This document shows, piece by piece, positions 53,477 through 62,394 of a stretch of 64,000 nucleotides of DNA; positions within the stretch are counted from its first letter, which is position 1, and every line of letters starts with the position of its first letter. Both the position numbers and the translations under genes were made by a program. The notes under the pieces are model-generated. The model made no database searches. It was given only the letters and a program-made list of their open reading frames with translations, and was not told where the DNA came from. The stretch covers positions 186,001-250,000 of the forward strand of contig NZ_CAIWTY010000106.1 of the NCBI RefSeq assembly GCF_903915725.1, read 5' to 3'. Source of the stretch: an uncultured Rhodopila sp. (lineage in GTDB: Bacteria; Pseudomonadota; Alphaproteobacteria; Acetobacterales; Acetobacteraceae).

Positions 53477-54402
53477 GGCGTCTCTGGGCGTTGGCCGTTC
53501 CGGCGGTTCTGCTGTGCGGGACGGCGCGGGCGGAGGATGATCTGCTGTCCGGCACACTGAAGACGATCAACGATCGGGGCACCATCCTGATTGGCTATCG
53601 GGCCAGTGCGCCGCCGTTTTCCTTCCTGAACCCGGGCAACCAACCCATCGGCTTTTCGCTCGATCTGTGCCACGGCATCGCCGAGGACGTGGCGCGGACG
53701 CTGCACCGCGACCTGCAGGAGGCGGATGCGCCGGCATGGCAAACCGGCGTGCGCATCGTCTACGTGCCGGTGACCGCGGAGGAGCGGCTGCCGAAGCTGA
53801 TCGCCGGCGCGATCGACCTGGAATGCGGCTCTACCACCGCCAATGCCGAGCGGGCGAAAAGCATCGCTTTCTCGCCGGTATTCTTCCTGGCCGGGACGAA
53901 ACTGCTGGTGCCGCTGGAGAATGGCCGCCCGGCGGTAACGTCCTACCGCGGACTGGCCGGACACACGGTTGTCGTGGGCAGCGGGACGACCAATGAGGCG
54001 GCGATACGCAGGCTGGCGGCAACGGTTTCGCCGCCAATGACGGTTGAGACTGTTCCGGGCCTCGACGAGGCTTTCGATCGGCTGGCGGCGGGCAAGGCGG
54101 ATGCGTTCGCCTCCGACGACATCCTGCTGTCCGGCTTTATTGCCACGCGGCCGGACGGGAAGCGATTCGGCATTGCCGGCGACTATTTGTCCTTTGAACC
54201 TTACGCCATCGGCCTGCGGCGCGACGATGCCGCTTTCGCCGCTCTGGTCCGCGACAGCTTCGGCCGCATGGCGAGCGACGGCAGTCTCAGCCGGCTCTAC
54301 GCCAAATGGCTGGTGGATCGATTGCCGAACGGCGAGACGCTGAACGTGCCGATGAGTCCGCCGCTGGCGGAGATGTACCGGGCGCTGGGGCAGCCGGATT
54401 AG
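53473..54402 (+). CDS. Periplasmic amino-acid-binding protein (ABC-type family 3 SBP)
   Basis: 309 residues. A signal peptide (LWALAVPAVLLCGTARA) precedes a bacterial extracellular solute-binding family 3 domain: RGTILIGYRASAPPFSFLNP, GFSLDLCHGIAEDVAR, and LIAGAIDLECGSTTANAERAK, as in GltI-type glutamate/aspartate binders. ATGA overlap with the symporter makes them one unit. No ABC permease or ATPase follows, so either it serves the symporter or components elsewhere. The likely ligand is an acidic amino acid or related molecule (inference). Confidence 0.87.
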   Translation: MRRLWALAVPAVLLCGTARAEDDLLSGTLKTINDRGTILIGYRASAPPFSFLNPGNQPIGFSLDLCHGIAEDVARTLHRDLQEADAPAWQTGVRIVYVPVTAEERLPKLIAGAIDLECGSTTANAERAKSIAFSPVFFLAGTKLLVPLENGRPAVTSYRGLAGHTVVVGSGTTNEAAIRRLAATVSPPMTVETVPGLDEAFDRLAAGKADAFASDDILLSGFIATRPDGKRFGIAGDYLSFEPYAIGLRRDDAAFAALVRDSFGRMASDGSLSRLYAKWLVDRLPNGETLNVPMSPPLAEMYRALGQPD

Positions 54403-54439
54403 AGCATTTTCCGGCTGACTGGAATCGTGGCAGCGACCT

Positions 54440-54650
54440 TAGGCGACGCCCAAGAATAAGCGAATCGGGCGGCTGACTTTGGTCTGTCATGGCCCGGCTT
54501 GTCCGGGCCACCTGTCGCGGCAGGGTGCGGGTACAGGTGGCCCGAACAAGCCGGGCCATGACAAATGGGGAGAATGCCCTGCTCCGTCCAACCCCCTATT
54601 CCTGAAAGCGATGGGGATACGCCCGGCCATGACGGTCGAGGCAGTAGCCC
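54440..54650. repeat. MITE-like repeat, copy D
   Basis: Left arm TAGGCGACGCCCAAGAATAA, then GTCATGGCCCGGCTTGTCC facing GGCCCGAACAAGCCGGGCCAT, and a right part ending CGCCCGGCCATGACGG. It fills most of the 348-base gap after the binding-protein gene; the rest of the gap shows nothing else. Confidence 0.7.
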
Positions 54651-54750
54651 CTGCTCCAGCCGGCTATGCGTCGCACTCAACTTCGGCCTCGATTGACTCA
54701 TCCCAGCACATCCACCACACCGCGTCGCAACATCTTCGTAGGAGTTGCCC

Positions 54751-55338
54751 ATGACCATCGAAGCCGCCGGTCTCGACCTGCTGTTCCTTGAAGCCCGCAC
54801 CCACAACAAGTGGCAGGACACACCGGTTTCCGATGAAACGCTCCACACGCTCTATGACCTTCTCAAGTGGGGGCCGACATCGGCCAACAGTTCTCCGGCG
54901 CGGTTCGTCTTCATTCGCAGCAAGGAAGGCAAGGAAAAGCTCCGCCCTGCTCTGTCGGCCGGCAATCTCGAAAAGACCCTGGCGGCGCCCGTCACCGTCA
55001 TCGTGGCTTACGATCCGAAATTCTACGAGCACCTGCCGCGGCTGTTTCCGCACAACAAGGACGCGATCTCCTGGTTCGCCGGAAATGATTCGCTGGCGGC
55101 GACCACCGCGTTCCGCAACGGCACGCTGCAAGGCGCCTACCTGATCATCGCCGCACGCTCGCTGGGCCTGGATACCGGTCCGATGTCCGGCTTCGACAAC
55201 GCCAAGGTCGATGCGGCGTTTTTTGGCGGCAACGGCTGGCGTTCGAACTTCCTGGTCAATATCGGCCATGGCGACGCGTCCGGAGTCTACCCGCGCTCGC
55301 CGCGGCTGGCCTTCGAAGAAGCCGTCGTCCTGGCCTGA
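54751..55338 (+). CDS. Nitroreductase-family malonic semialdehyde reductase (RutE/HadB-like)
   Basis: 195 residues. [38 protein letters not shown] and [20 protein letters not shown], then [16 protein letters not shown] are the RutE pattern; the family uses FMN and NAD(P)H. RutE reduces malonic semialdehyde in pyrimidine breakdown, but the rut genes are not seen here, so a related aldehyde or nitro substrate is possible. The ATG at 54751 follows GTAGGAG. A TTG two codons earlier is unlikely. Confidence 0.85.
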   Translation: MTIEAAGLDLLFLEARTHNKWQDTPVSDETLHTLYDLLKWGPTSANSSPARFVFIRSKEGKEKLRPALSAGNLEKTLAAPVTVIVAYDPKFYEHLPRLFPHNKDAISWFAGNDSLAATTAFRNGTLQGAYLIIAARSLGLDTGPMSGFDNAKVDAAFFGGNGWRSNFLVNIGHGDASGVYPRSPRLAFEEAVVLA

Positions 55339-55384
55339 TCGCGCGCTTGGCCCGGGGCGGCCGGAAGCGTAGCGTCGCCCCGCC

Positions 55385-56041
55385 ATGCGCATTCTCGCTC
55401 TTGATTCCGCCGTCTCACGATGTTCCGCAACGATCGTTGCCGATGCCGAGGTGGTGTTCGGTCTGCAGGAGGATCTGGAGCGCGGCCACGCCTCGGTTCT
55501 CGCCGTGATGGTGCGGGATTGCCTCCGCGATTCCGGATTGACGGCGGCGGACATGGATCTGGTCGCCGTCACGGTGGGACCGGGCAGCTTCACCGGCATC
55601 CGCGGCGGCATTGCCCTCGCCCGGGGCATCGCCGTATCGGCAAATCGGCCGATTGTCGGCGTGACGGTGGGGGAGGCGCTGGCCGATTCCCTGCCGCATA
55701 TGGGCGGCCGCCTGCTATGGTGCGCAATCCCCAGCCGGCGTGGCCGGATCTTCCTTGAAACCGGCGACTCCGTGCTGTCGTTGCCGATCGGCGATGTGCC
55801 GGATCCTCGGCAGCCGGTCGCGGTTGCCGGCGGCGCCGCACCCGAGGTCGCGGCCCGTCTGGCGGCGCGCGGGATTGACGTCATGTTGACCGACGCAAGG
55901 CTGCCCACCGGCCGACACATCGCCGCGGTTGCGGAGCGCCGCTTTCGCGAGGCGATCAGGCCGCTGCCGGCGGAACCGCTTTATGTCGATGCGCCTGAGG
56001 CGAAACTTCCGGCCAGCCCCGCGCGGCGGCTGCCGGCATAA
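55385..56041 (+). CDS. tsaB: tRNA threonylcarbamoyladenosine modification protein TsaB
   Basis: 218 residues. MRILALDSAVSRCSATIV and VTVGPGSFTGIRGGIALARG are the actin-like ATPase motifs of TsaB/YeaZ. TsaB supports TsaD in making t6A37 on tRNAs reading ANN codons. It is followed by rimI after five bases, a common arrangement. Confidence 0.93.
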   Translation: MRILALDSAVSRCSATIVADAEVVFGLQEDLERGHASVLAVMVRDCLRDSGLTAADMDLVAVTVGPGSFTGIRGGIALARGIAVSANRPIVGVTVGEALADSLPHMGGRLLWCAIPSRRGRIFLETGDSVLSLPIGDVPDPRQPVAVAGGAAPEVAARLAARGIDVMLTDARLPTGRHIAAVAERRFREAIRPLPAEPLYVDAPEAKLPASPARRLPA

Positions 56042-56046
56042 ACGCA

Positions 56047-56499
56047 ATGGTCTCTCATGCAACCATGTTGCGCCGCGCAACCCCGGCCGACGGGGATGTC
56101 ATGGCTGCGATTCACGCAGCCGCCTTTCCGCCGCCGGATGCCTGGCGCGGGGATGTGTTCAGCCAGCAACTCGGTTTGCCCGGCGTCTTCGGTCTGCTGC
56201 ATCCATCCGGCGGCATGATTTTGGCGCGCGTTGCATCCGACGAAGCTGAAATCCTGACTTTGGCGGTCGCCCCCGAGGCGCGCGGGTTCGGCATTGCTGC
56301 GGCTTTGCTGCAACAGACGGCTTCCATTTGCGCGGCTCTGGGCGCCTCGGCAATCTTTCTTGAGGTTTCGGTGACCAACACCGCCGCCCGTGCCGCCTAT
56401 GACAGTGCAGGCTTTCAGCCAGCCGGCCGACGCCGCGCCTACTACGCCGATGGGTCGGATGCGCTGGTGTTACGGCTGCGGCTGCGCGATGCCGGGTAA
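56047..56499 (+). CDS. rimI: Ribosomal-protein-alanine N-acetyltransferase RimI (GNAT)
   Basis: 150 residues, GNAT fold. The acetyl-CoA loop is VAPEARGFGIAAALL, and FLEVSVTNTAARAAYDSAGF and VLRLRLR close the fold. RimI acetylates ribosomal protein S18; the tsaB-rimI order supports this over a generic GNAT. Five bases after tsaB. Confidence 0.88.
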   Translation: MVSHATMLRRATPADGDVMAAIHAAAFPPPDAWRGDVFSQQLGLPGVFGLLHPSGGMILARVASDEAEILTLAVAPEARGFGIAAALLQQTASICAALGASAIFLEVSVTNTAARAAYDSAGFQPAGRRRAYYADGSDALVLRLRLRDAG

Positions 56500-56516
56500 C
56501 CTGCCGGGGCGCCGGC

Positions 56517-56753
56517 CTAATCTCCGCGCCGTATCAACACCATGCTGATCCCGGAGGAATCGGTTTCCTGTGCCAGTATCCGATGTCCCTGCTCAGTCGC
56601 GGTGCGCGGAACGTTCCGCAATGGTTCCTCGCCCTTCAGCCGGACAAGCAGGGTCTCACCGGGTGCCAGCTTGTCCAGCGCGAGGCGGGTTCTGACAAAC
56701 GTCATGGGACATATGTCCCCGGTGATGTCGATTTCGCAGGTTACATCTTGCAT
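56517..56753 (-). CDS. TusA-family sulfurtransferase-like protein
   Basis: 78 residues. The SirA/TusA core has ITGDICPMTFVRTRLALDKL with the CPMTF (CPxP-like) active-site Cys, then LVRLKGEEPLRNVPRTATEQ. The usual Pro after CP is Met here but the Cys is retained. Substrate sulfur relay partner is unknown. The ATG at 56753 is preferred over an upstream GTG. It diverges from mucR over about 100 bases. Confidence 0.8.
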   Translation of the reverse strand: MQDVTCEIDITGDICPMTFVRTRLALDKLAPGETLLVRLKGEEPLRNVPRTATEQGHRILAQETDSSGISMVLIRRGD

Positions 56754-56794
56754 AGGCGTCACGATTCCGTTTTATTCAATTTGTCCAGTCGCTG

Positions 56795-56823
56795 TTGCTA
56801 AACGGCAGATTGGCTACTTATAT
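56795..56823 (+). promoter_or_regulatory. Candidate mucR promoter in an AT-rich region
   Basis: TTGCTA and TTATAT are spaced by 17 bases, followed by AGAAAGG and the mucR start codon at 56858. The surrounding 70 bases are markedly AT-rich, fitting a region bound by MucR itself, which is autoregulated in related bacteria. Only the sequence pattern supports this. Confidence 0.45.
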
Positions 56824-56857
56824 ATATCCAGCATAAAGCGACTAGAAAGGTTCCACG

Positions 56858-57268
56858 ATGGCTGAAAGGCCGATTGACTCCAATTTGCTCGGGCTCACCG
56901 CCCGGATCGTATCGGCGCATGTTGCCAACAACCCGCTGGATGCCGGCGGGCTGCCGCTACTGATCCGGGACGTCTACACGACATTGAGCCGGATCGACGA
57001 AGCCCCCGCCGAACCGGTGGTAAAACAGGAACCGGCGGTGCCGATCCGCAAGTCCGTGTTTCCGGATTATATTATCTGCCTGGAGGATGGTAAGCGGCTG
57101 AAAATGCTGAAACGCCATCTGGCGACGTCCTTCAACCTGACACCGGAGCAATACCGGGAGAAATGGGGCCTCGACGCCAGCTACCCCATGGTGGCCCCCA
57201 ACTACGCCGACAAGCGCTCCGCTTTGGCCAAGGAAATCGGCCTCGGCACCCGCCGCGCCGCGGAGTGA
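56858..57268 (+). CDS. MucR/Ros-family transcriptional regulator
   Basis: 136 residues. The N-terminal helical oligomerisation part (LLGLTARIVSAHVANNPLDA) precedes the zinc-finger-like DNA-binding domain: FPDYIICLEDGKRLKMLKRH, LATSFNLTPEQYREKWGLDA and YPMVAPNYADKRSALAKEIG. The Ros finger ligands are incomplete (one Cys), as in some MucR proteins. H-NS-like global regulators binding AT-rich DNA. AGAAAGG lies 7 bases before the ATG. Confidence 0.93.
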   Translation: MAERPIDSNLLGLTARIVSAHVANNPLDAGGLPLLIRDVYTTLSRIDEAPAEPVVKQEPAVPIRKSVFPDYIICLEDGKRLKMLKRHLATSFNLTPEQYREKWGLDASYPMVAPNYADKRSALAKEIGLGTRRAAE

Positions 57269-57452
57269 CCGCGTCCGCCTTCCCGCCGGTTTGTGAAGGT
57301 TCCGTGTCAGGAGACGAAACGCAGCCGTTTCGTCCCCGGCGCGGCTCCGGCGACGCAAAGCAGGCTTCCCTGTCCCTGCCCCGGCATTGTATGCGATCTT
57401 CTCAGGCGCCTCCGGCGAAGGATGCGCCCGAGCGCTGACCGCAAGGAGCCGT

Positions 57453-57977
57453 ATGGAATCGCGCATCGAGCGCCTCTGCATCGATCGGGGTCTGAAAATG
57501 ACCGGCCAACGCAGGGTGATTGCGCGCGTCCTGTCAGAAGCAGCCGACCATCCTGATGTGGAAGAGCTCTACCGCCGGGCGTCGGCGCTCGATCAGCACA
57601 TCTCGATTGCGACCGTCTACCGCACAGTGCGCCTGTTCGAGGAAAACGGCATTCTGGAACGCCGGGATTTCGGCGGCGGCCGCGCCCGTTATGAGCCCAC
57701 GGAAGACGGCCCGCACTACCACCTGATCGACATCGAGACCGGCAAGGTCGTGGAATTTCAGGACCCGGAGCACGAGCGGCTGATGCATGCCATCGCCGCG
57801 CGCCTCGGGTTCGATGTCGTCTCTCTTCGTCTTGAACTGTTCGGCCGGCGTCGTCATGGATCGCCCGATCCGGACCATCGCGACGCGCCGAACGAGAACG
57901 CCTCTCATACGCCTACCGGTGGCCGCGACCCGCGGCCGCGCGATCCGATTAAGGACCCGGCCGATGACACAGATTGA
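57453..57977 (+). CDS. fur: Fur-family transcriptional regulator
   Basis: 174 residues. The winged-helix part has MTGQRRVIARVLSEAADHPD, VEELYRRASALDQHISIATV and YRTVRLFEENGILERRDF; the metal/dimer region has DGPHYHLIDIETGKVVEFQD. The CxxC zinc sites are absent, as in alphaproteobacterial Fur/Mur. A long Arg/Asp/Pro-rich C-terminal tail follows. AAGGAG precedes the Met at 57453. The stop overlaps olsB by 14 bases. Confidence 0.9.
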   Translation: MESRIERLCIDRGLKMTGQRRVIARVLSEAADHPDVEELYRRASALDQHISIATVYRTVRLFEENGILERRDFGGGRARYEPTEDGPHYHLIDIETGKVVEFQDPEHERLMHAIAARLGFDVVSLRLELFGRRRHGSPDPDHRDAPNENASHTPTGGRDPRPRDPIKDPADDTD

Positions 57978-58788
57978 AGACTGCACCCTCCCCGAGGATA
58001 CGATCCCGCATTTTCCGGAATTGCGGACCGGGAACCTCGGCGTGCGCATCGCCGCCTGCCCGGAGGAGATCGATGCGGTGCAGGCGCTGCGCTATCGCGT
58101 CTTCTACGAGGAAATGGGCGCTCGCCCAGACGCGGCGACGATACGCACGCAGCGGGACCGTGACGCCTACGACACGGTGGCGGACCACTTGCTGGTGGTC
58201 GACCACACGCTGGGAGAGGGCCCGGAAAGCGTCGTCGGCACCTACCGGCTGATTCAGCGCGACGGTGCCAAGCGCATCGGCGGCTTTTATTCGGCCGGCG
58301 AATACGACATCTCCCGGATCGAGGCCAATCCCGGCCGCATCATGGAACTGGGCCGCTCCTGCGTCGATGGCGGCTATCGCAACCGCGCGGTGATGCAACT
58401 GCTGTGGCGCGGCATCGCGGCCTATGTGTTCCTGCACAAGATCGACCTGATGTTCGGCTGCGCCAGCCTGCCGGGGATCGACCCGGACGCGCTGGAGATG
58501 GAACTCACTTATCTTTACTACAACCATCTCGCGCCGGCCGCCGTCCGGCCGCGGGCGCTGCCGCACCGCTACATTGAAATGCGCCGTCTTGACCGCGATT
58601 CGGTCGATGCGCGCGCCGCGCTGAACAAGCTGCCGCCGCTGATCAAGGGGTATCTCCGTCTCGGCGGTTTCGTCGGCGACGGCGCGGTGATCGATGCGGA
58701 TTTCAACACGACCGATGTCGCGGTGGTTGTGCAAACCGATCTTGTGACCGACAAGTACTACAAGCATTACGAGCGCGATACGCGCTGA
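57964..58788 (+). CDS. olsB: Ornithine lipid synthase OlsB-like N-acyltransferase
   Basis: 274 residues. GNAT-like acyltransferase: CPEEIDAVQALRYRVFYEEM, VVGTYRLIQRDGAK, GRIMELGRSCVDGGYRNRAV, MFGCASLPGIDPDAL and the closing KGYLRLGGFVGDGAVIDADF. OlsB transfers a 3-hydroxyacyl chain from ACP to the alpha-amine of ornithine, first step of the phosphate-free ornithine lipids. It overlaps fur by 14 bases and precedes lnt, so fur-olsB-lnt are probably co-transcribed. The olsA partner is not in the window. Confidence 0.9.
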   Translation: MTQIEDCTLPEDTIPHFPELRTGNLGVRIAACPEEIDAVQALRYRVFYEEMGARPDAATIRTQRDRDAYDTVADHLLVVDHTLGEGPESVVGTYRLIQRDGAKRIGGFYSAGEYDISRIEANPGRIMELGRSCVDGGYRNRAVMQLLWRGIAAYVFLHKIDLMFGCASLPGIDPDALEMELTYLYYNHLAPAAVRPRALPHRYIEMRRLDRDSVDARAALNKLPPLIKGYLRLGGFVGDGAVIDADFNTTDVAVVVQTDLVTDKYYKHYERDTR

Positions 58789-58799
58789 CAGCGGGCTCG

Positions 58800-60338
58800 A
58801 TGCTGCTGTCGCTGACGGACCGCCTCGCCGCCCTGCGCGGGTGGCGGGCGGATATCGCCGCTTGCCTGGCCGGTGCGGCCTCGGCTCTGGCGTTGCCGCC
58901 GATATATGCGCTGCCCGCGCTGTTGATGGGCATTCCGGCGCTGCTGTGCCTGATCCGCGGCGCGCGCACCGCATGGATTGCGGCGCGGCGCGGCTGGTGG
59001 TTCGGCTTCGGCTTTTACACCGTCGGCCTGTATTGGATTACCGAGGCGATCCTGATCGAGGCCGAGCGCTTCTGGTGGCTGGTGCCTTTGGCGGTGCCGG
59101 CGCTGGCTGCCGTGCTCGCGGCGTTCGCCGCCATCCCCGCCGCGGTGGCGTGGCGCGCGCGTCCGGGTTGGCCGGCTGCGCTGACGCTGAGCGGCGCCTG
59201 GGTGCTGTCCGACCTCGCCAGGCAGTTCACCGCCACCGGATTTCCCTGGAATCCGCTCGGCAGCGTCTGGGAATTCCCCGGCCGCCTCGGCGACATCATG
59301 ATCCAGCCGGCGTCTCTCGCCGGCGTGCATGGGCTGACCCTGGCGACTTTGGTGCTCGCGGCGACTCCGCTGCTCGGCTGGCTCTGGCGCATCGGCGGGC
59401 TGGTTCTGCTGGGGCTTTGGTGCGCCTTCGGCATCCTCCGGCTGGACCAGCCGTTGCCGCCGGCACCGGACCTGACGGTGCTGCTGATCCAGGGCAACGT
59501 CGCGCAGGGTCAGAAATGGGACCGCGGCCTGATGGTCGCGATTTTTCGGCACTATCTCGACCTGACCCGGGAAGCGGTTGCACATGCGGATGGCCGCCCG
59601 GCGGTCGTGGTCTGGCCCGAGACCGCCAGTCCCGCGCTGCTCGAAAACGACCCGCGCGCGCGTGAGGCGATTGCGGACGCCGCGGGCGGCGCTCAGGCGC
59701 TTATCGGCTCGGTCCGCTTCGATAACGCCGATCGGCCGCGCAACAGCCTGTTCGCGATCGGGGCGGGCGGGACGATCGAGACGATCTACGACAAGTGGCA
59801 CCTTGTGCCGTTCGGCGAGTATGCCCCCGGCTGGGTACCGGGATCGCTGCAACTGGTGCCGGGCGGCGGTTTCGCCAGCGGCCCGGGGCCACAAACATTG
59901 CATGTCCCCGGACTGCCTCCCGTCGGGGTGCTGATCTGCTACGAAGCGATCTTCCCGAGCGAGGTCATCGACGAAGCCGATCGGCCGGCTTGGATTGTCA
60001 ATGTGACGAACGACGCCTGGTTCGGCAACTCCAGCGGCCCGCGCCAGCATCTCGCGGCGGCGCGGATGCGGGCCGTGGAGGAAGGATTGCCGCTCCTGCG
60101 CGCGGCGAACACCGGGATTTCCGCCGCCTTCGACGCCCGCGGACACGAGGTGGCACGGCTTGGCATGCAGCAGACCGGGTATCTGCCCGTGCGGTTGCCT
60201 CCCGCGATTGCGTTACCATTTTATGCACAGGCGGGTTTGTGGTTGCCGGGTGGAGCGGCTATGCTGTTCCTTATTGTTGGTTTCGCGGCGCATAAACCTT
60301 CACGAAATGGCGAACGTCCAAACATTGGGACGGTATGA
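58800..60338 (+). CDS. lnt: Apolipoprotein N-acyltransferase
   Basis: 512 residues. Six or more N-terminal membrane helices precede a nitrilase domain with the catalytic triad Glu274 (VVWPETASP), Lys332 (YDKWHLVPFGEYAP) and Cys380 (GVLICYEAIFP). It adds the third acyl chain to lipoproteins in the periplasm. The N-terminus (MLLSLTDRLAALRGWRADIA) is as expected; the start lies 12 bases after olsB. Confidence 0.95.
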   Translation: MLLSLTDRLAALRGWRADIAACLAGAASALALPPIYALPALLMGIPALLCLIRGARTAWIAARRGWWFGFGFYTVGLYWITEAILIEAERFWWLVPLAVPALAAVLAAFAAIPAAVAWRARPGWPAALTLSGAWVLSDLARQFTATGFPWNPLGSVWEFPGRLGDIMIQPASLAGVHGLTLATLVLAATPLLGWLWRIGGLVLLGLWCAFGILRLDQPLPPAPDLTVLLIQGNVAQGQKWDRGLMVAIFRHYLDLTREAVAHADGRPAVVVWPETASPALLENDPRAREAIADAAGGAQALIGSVRFDNADRPRNSLFAIGAGGTIETIYDKWHLVPFGEYAPGWVPGSLQLVPGGGFASGPGPQTLHVPGLPPVGVLICYEAIFPSEVIDEADRPAWIVNVTNDAWFGNSSGPRQHLAAARMRAVEEGLPLLRAANTGISAAFDARGHEVARLGMQQTGYLPVRLPPAIALPFYAQAGLWLPGGAAMLFLIVGFAAHKPSRNGERPNIGTV

Positions 60339-60507
60339 GATTTTTGCCTCTTTATCACGTCGATTTTTTCCAAAACTGACAATTTTGGGTTGCAGTGGAG
60401 GGCGGCCACCTATAGTGTGATTCCCGGTTCCCCCGTCCCAGACTGCCGTTGGCGGAGCAAGCGTTCGAACTGTATGCGGATGTGCTTAGAGGTAAAGGAC
60501 TCATAGT

Positions 60508-60966
60508 ATGGCAGGGGCCGAACAAGCCATCGCCGGTGACCGGGAAAGCCGTCCCAGCCCCATCGACGTGCATGTCGGGTCGCGCATTCGCCTCCGTCGC
60601 ACGCTGTTGGGCATGTCGCAGGAACGCCTCGGCGAATCGCTTGGTCTGACTTTTCAGCAGGTGCAGAAGTACGAACGCGGCGTTAACCGGGTCGGGGCAT
60701 CACGCTTGTTCGACCTGTCCCGCGTGCTGGATGTGCCGATTAGCTTTTTCTTCGATGACATGCCGGACAGCCTTGCCGCGAACTTCGGCGGGGCTACCGG
60801 CCGCCGAACCTCCGGATCATCCGAATCGCAGGATCCGTTTGCTGACGACACGCTCAGCCGGCGCGAGACACTCGAACTGGTGCGGGCCTATTACCGCATT
60901 ACCGATCCGTCGATCCGCAAGCGCGTGTTCGACCTGATCAAGTCGATGGGGCCCGCTGAGCCTTAA
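60508..60966 (+). CDS. XRE-family transcriptional regulator (alphaproteobacterial SinR-like)
   Basis: 152 residues. The HTH_3 domain spans about 24-80: VGSRIRLRRTLLGMSQERLG, ESLGLTFQQVQKYERGVNRV, and GASRLFDLSRVLDVPISFFF. The conserved C-terminal region (LELVRAYYRITDPSIRKRVF) is shared with a family widespread in alphaproteobacteria, with unknown targets. The Met at 60508 is the first of the frame. It follows lnt with its own likely promoter in the 170-base gap. Confidence 0.9.
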   Translation: MAGAEQAIAGDRESRPSPIDVHVGSRIRLRRTLLGMSQERLGESLGLTFQQVQKYERGVNRVGASRLFDLSRVLDVPISFFFDDMPDSLAANFGGATGRRTSGSSESQDPFADDTLSRRETLELVRAYYRITDPSIRKRVFDLIKSMGPAEP

Positions 60967-61000
60967 TGCGACAGAACCAACGATAGCCGGATCAAGAGCA

Positions 61001-61504
61001 TCAAAGTTGCGGGTTATCGAAATCCGCCGCCCGGGCGATGCTCATGGCGCTGCGCAGCGCCTCGAACAATAAAGCCCGGTCCGGTTCGTGCAAAAATGCG
61101 CCAACTTCCCTACCGTTCCCGTGGCTACTCAGCATGAGCCGCGATCCGGCTCCGCCTGCCTCCAGATTCACCTGCAGCCAAGCCGCTGGAAGTGAAAAGC
61201 TGTGCCGCCGACAGGCCGGGTCCGTCCGCGTGACCGTGAGTGTCTGGCGGTCCAGCAGGATCAGTTCGCTCGTCCGCGCCCGGCGGATATTGATCGCCAG
61301 CAGCACACCCAGCAGCGGGACCTCCAGCAGGCTGAAAAGCAGCACCGGCCAGGCGCCGAGGAGCACGAACCGCAAAGCGATGATCAGGCTCAGCGCCACC
61401 AAGGTTCCGGCCAGGATCGCTGCGCTGCGCGGCGTCATACTGCGGTAGGGCACGATCAGCGCTTCGAATACCGGGTCGGACGGATGGCCAGTCAGGGTCG
61501 ACAT
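61001..61504 (-). CDS. DUF2244 domain membrane protein
   Basis: 167 residues. Two adjacent helices (SAAILAGTLVALSLIIALRF; WPVLLFSLLEVPLLGVLLAI) are followed by a short cytoplasmic domain with LLDRQTLTVTRTDPACRRHS and AAWLQVNLE, the DUF2244 pattern. Often found near cytochrome oxidase genes in alphaproteobacteria, but not here. Function is unknown. Confidence 0.85.
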   Translation of the reverse strand: MSTLTGHPSDPVFEALIVPYRSMTPRSAAILAGTLVALSLIIALRFVLLGAWPVLLFSLLEVPLLGVLLAINIRRARTSELILLDRQTLTVTRTDPACRRHSFSLPAAWLQVNLEAGGAGSRLMLSSHGNGREVGAFLHEPDRALLFEALRSAMSIARAADFDNPQL

Positions 61505-61573
61505 CGGCCAAACCTAACACATCCATCCGGTGCAGCCAGGGCGCGCCGGGTTCGTTCGACCGAGGGATGAACG

Positions 61574-62065
61574 CTACCGCGTCATCCCTTTCTCGCCGAT
61601 ACCAAATCCTCCAGCCGCATTCGCCAGACGCTGCAGATCGGTGCGCGACACCATGACGTCGGCAGCCGCGCCGCAATTGCCGGCCACTTTCGCAGTCTGC
61701 GCCCCGGCCCAATGGACAATGTACAGCAAGGACGGCTCGGTCCGGCGGCTTTCCACCACCAAGCTGCCGCCATCCGCCGCCATCACATTCGGGTCGAGCG
61801 AGCATGTTCCGGCGGCCAGGCCAGTCGGGGATATGACGGTCGCGGGAATGGTCATCTCCCACATGTCGGTGTCCTGGGACCCGGGTTTGAACACCACGAT
61901 GTCACCGACCTTGGGGCGAAATTCATCCAACTGGAGCACCAGGAAAGTGCTGACGCAGCCTGTCACCATGATTGCCATCGCCGCCAGAACCGGCAGCCAT
62001 GCCGCAAACGGCACCCTTTGGTGGGATGAGTTCCGGCCGGGTTCGTGCTGGTCAGATCGTCTCAT
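61574..62065 (-). CDS. Hypothetical membrane-anchored protein
   Basis: 163 residues. A hydrophobic segment (WLPVLAAMAIMVTGCVSTFL) contains a Gly-Cys that could be a lipobox or simply part of a single helix. The periplasmic part starts LDEFRPKVGDIVVFKPGSQD and includes paired Cys (GTCSLDPN and GNCGAA) that could form a disulfide. No named domain is recognised. Confidence 0.6.
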   Translation of the reverse strand: MRRSDQHEPGRNSSHQRVPFAAWLPVLAAMAIMVTGCVSTFLVLQLDEFRPKVGDIVVFKPGSQDTDMWEMTIPATVISPTGLAAGTCSLDPNVMAADGGSLVVESRRTEPSLLYIVHWAGAQTAKVAGNCGAAADVMVSRTDLQRLANAAGGFGIGEKGMTR

Positions 62066-62394
62066 GTTTCATGTGCCTTCAGTCGCAAGCGCGTTGGAGA
62101 GCGCATAGGAGAAGGATATTGTGCAGCGCAGCATAAAAGCAAGGACAGAGTTGGAGAGCCGAACCGACCCGGCCGAACTGGCGCAGGAGGAACACACACG
62201 CGCGACCAAGTGGCGCCGGGTTGCGCCGGATCATTGACCGGCCTGTCGTAACATCTGCCATGCGTGACGGCTGATTCCGCCGCGCCGGCACGCGGCGGCC
62301 GGGAGTCCGACCGGCGTCATGAAGCCTTTGCTTGCAGACTCCCGACCTTCCGCCTATGTGGGGGCGCCAAGGTAGCGGAAAGGCTCACCCGCCC
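62066..62394. other. Intergenic region between the hypothetical membrane protein and guaB
   Basis: About 330 bases. Short inverted sequences occur (CCGGGAGTCCGAC with AGACTCCCG), but no RNA family was recognised. The divergent promoters of both genes should lie here. Confidence 0.4.

Noticed and set aside
62332-62394. Longer guaB start
   Set aside because: Residues before the Met at 62395 do not resemble IMP dehydrogenases.
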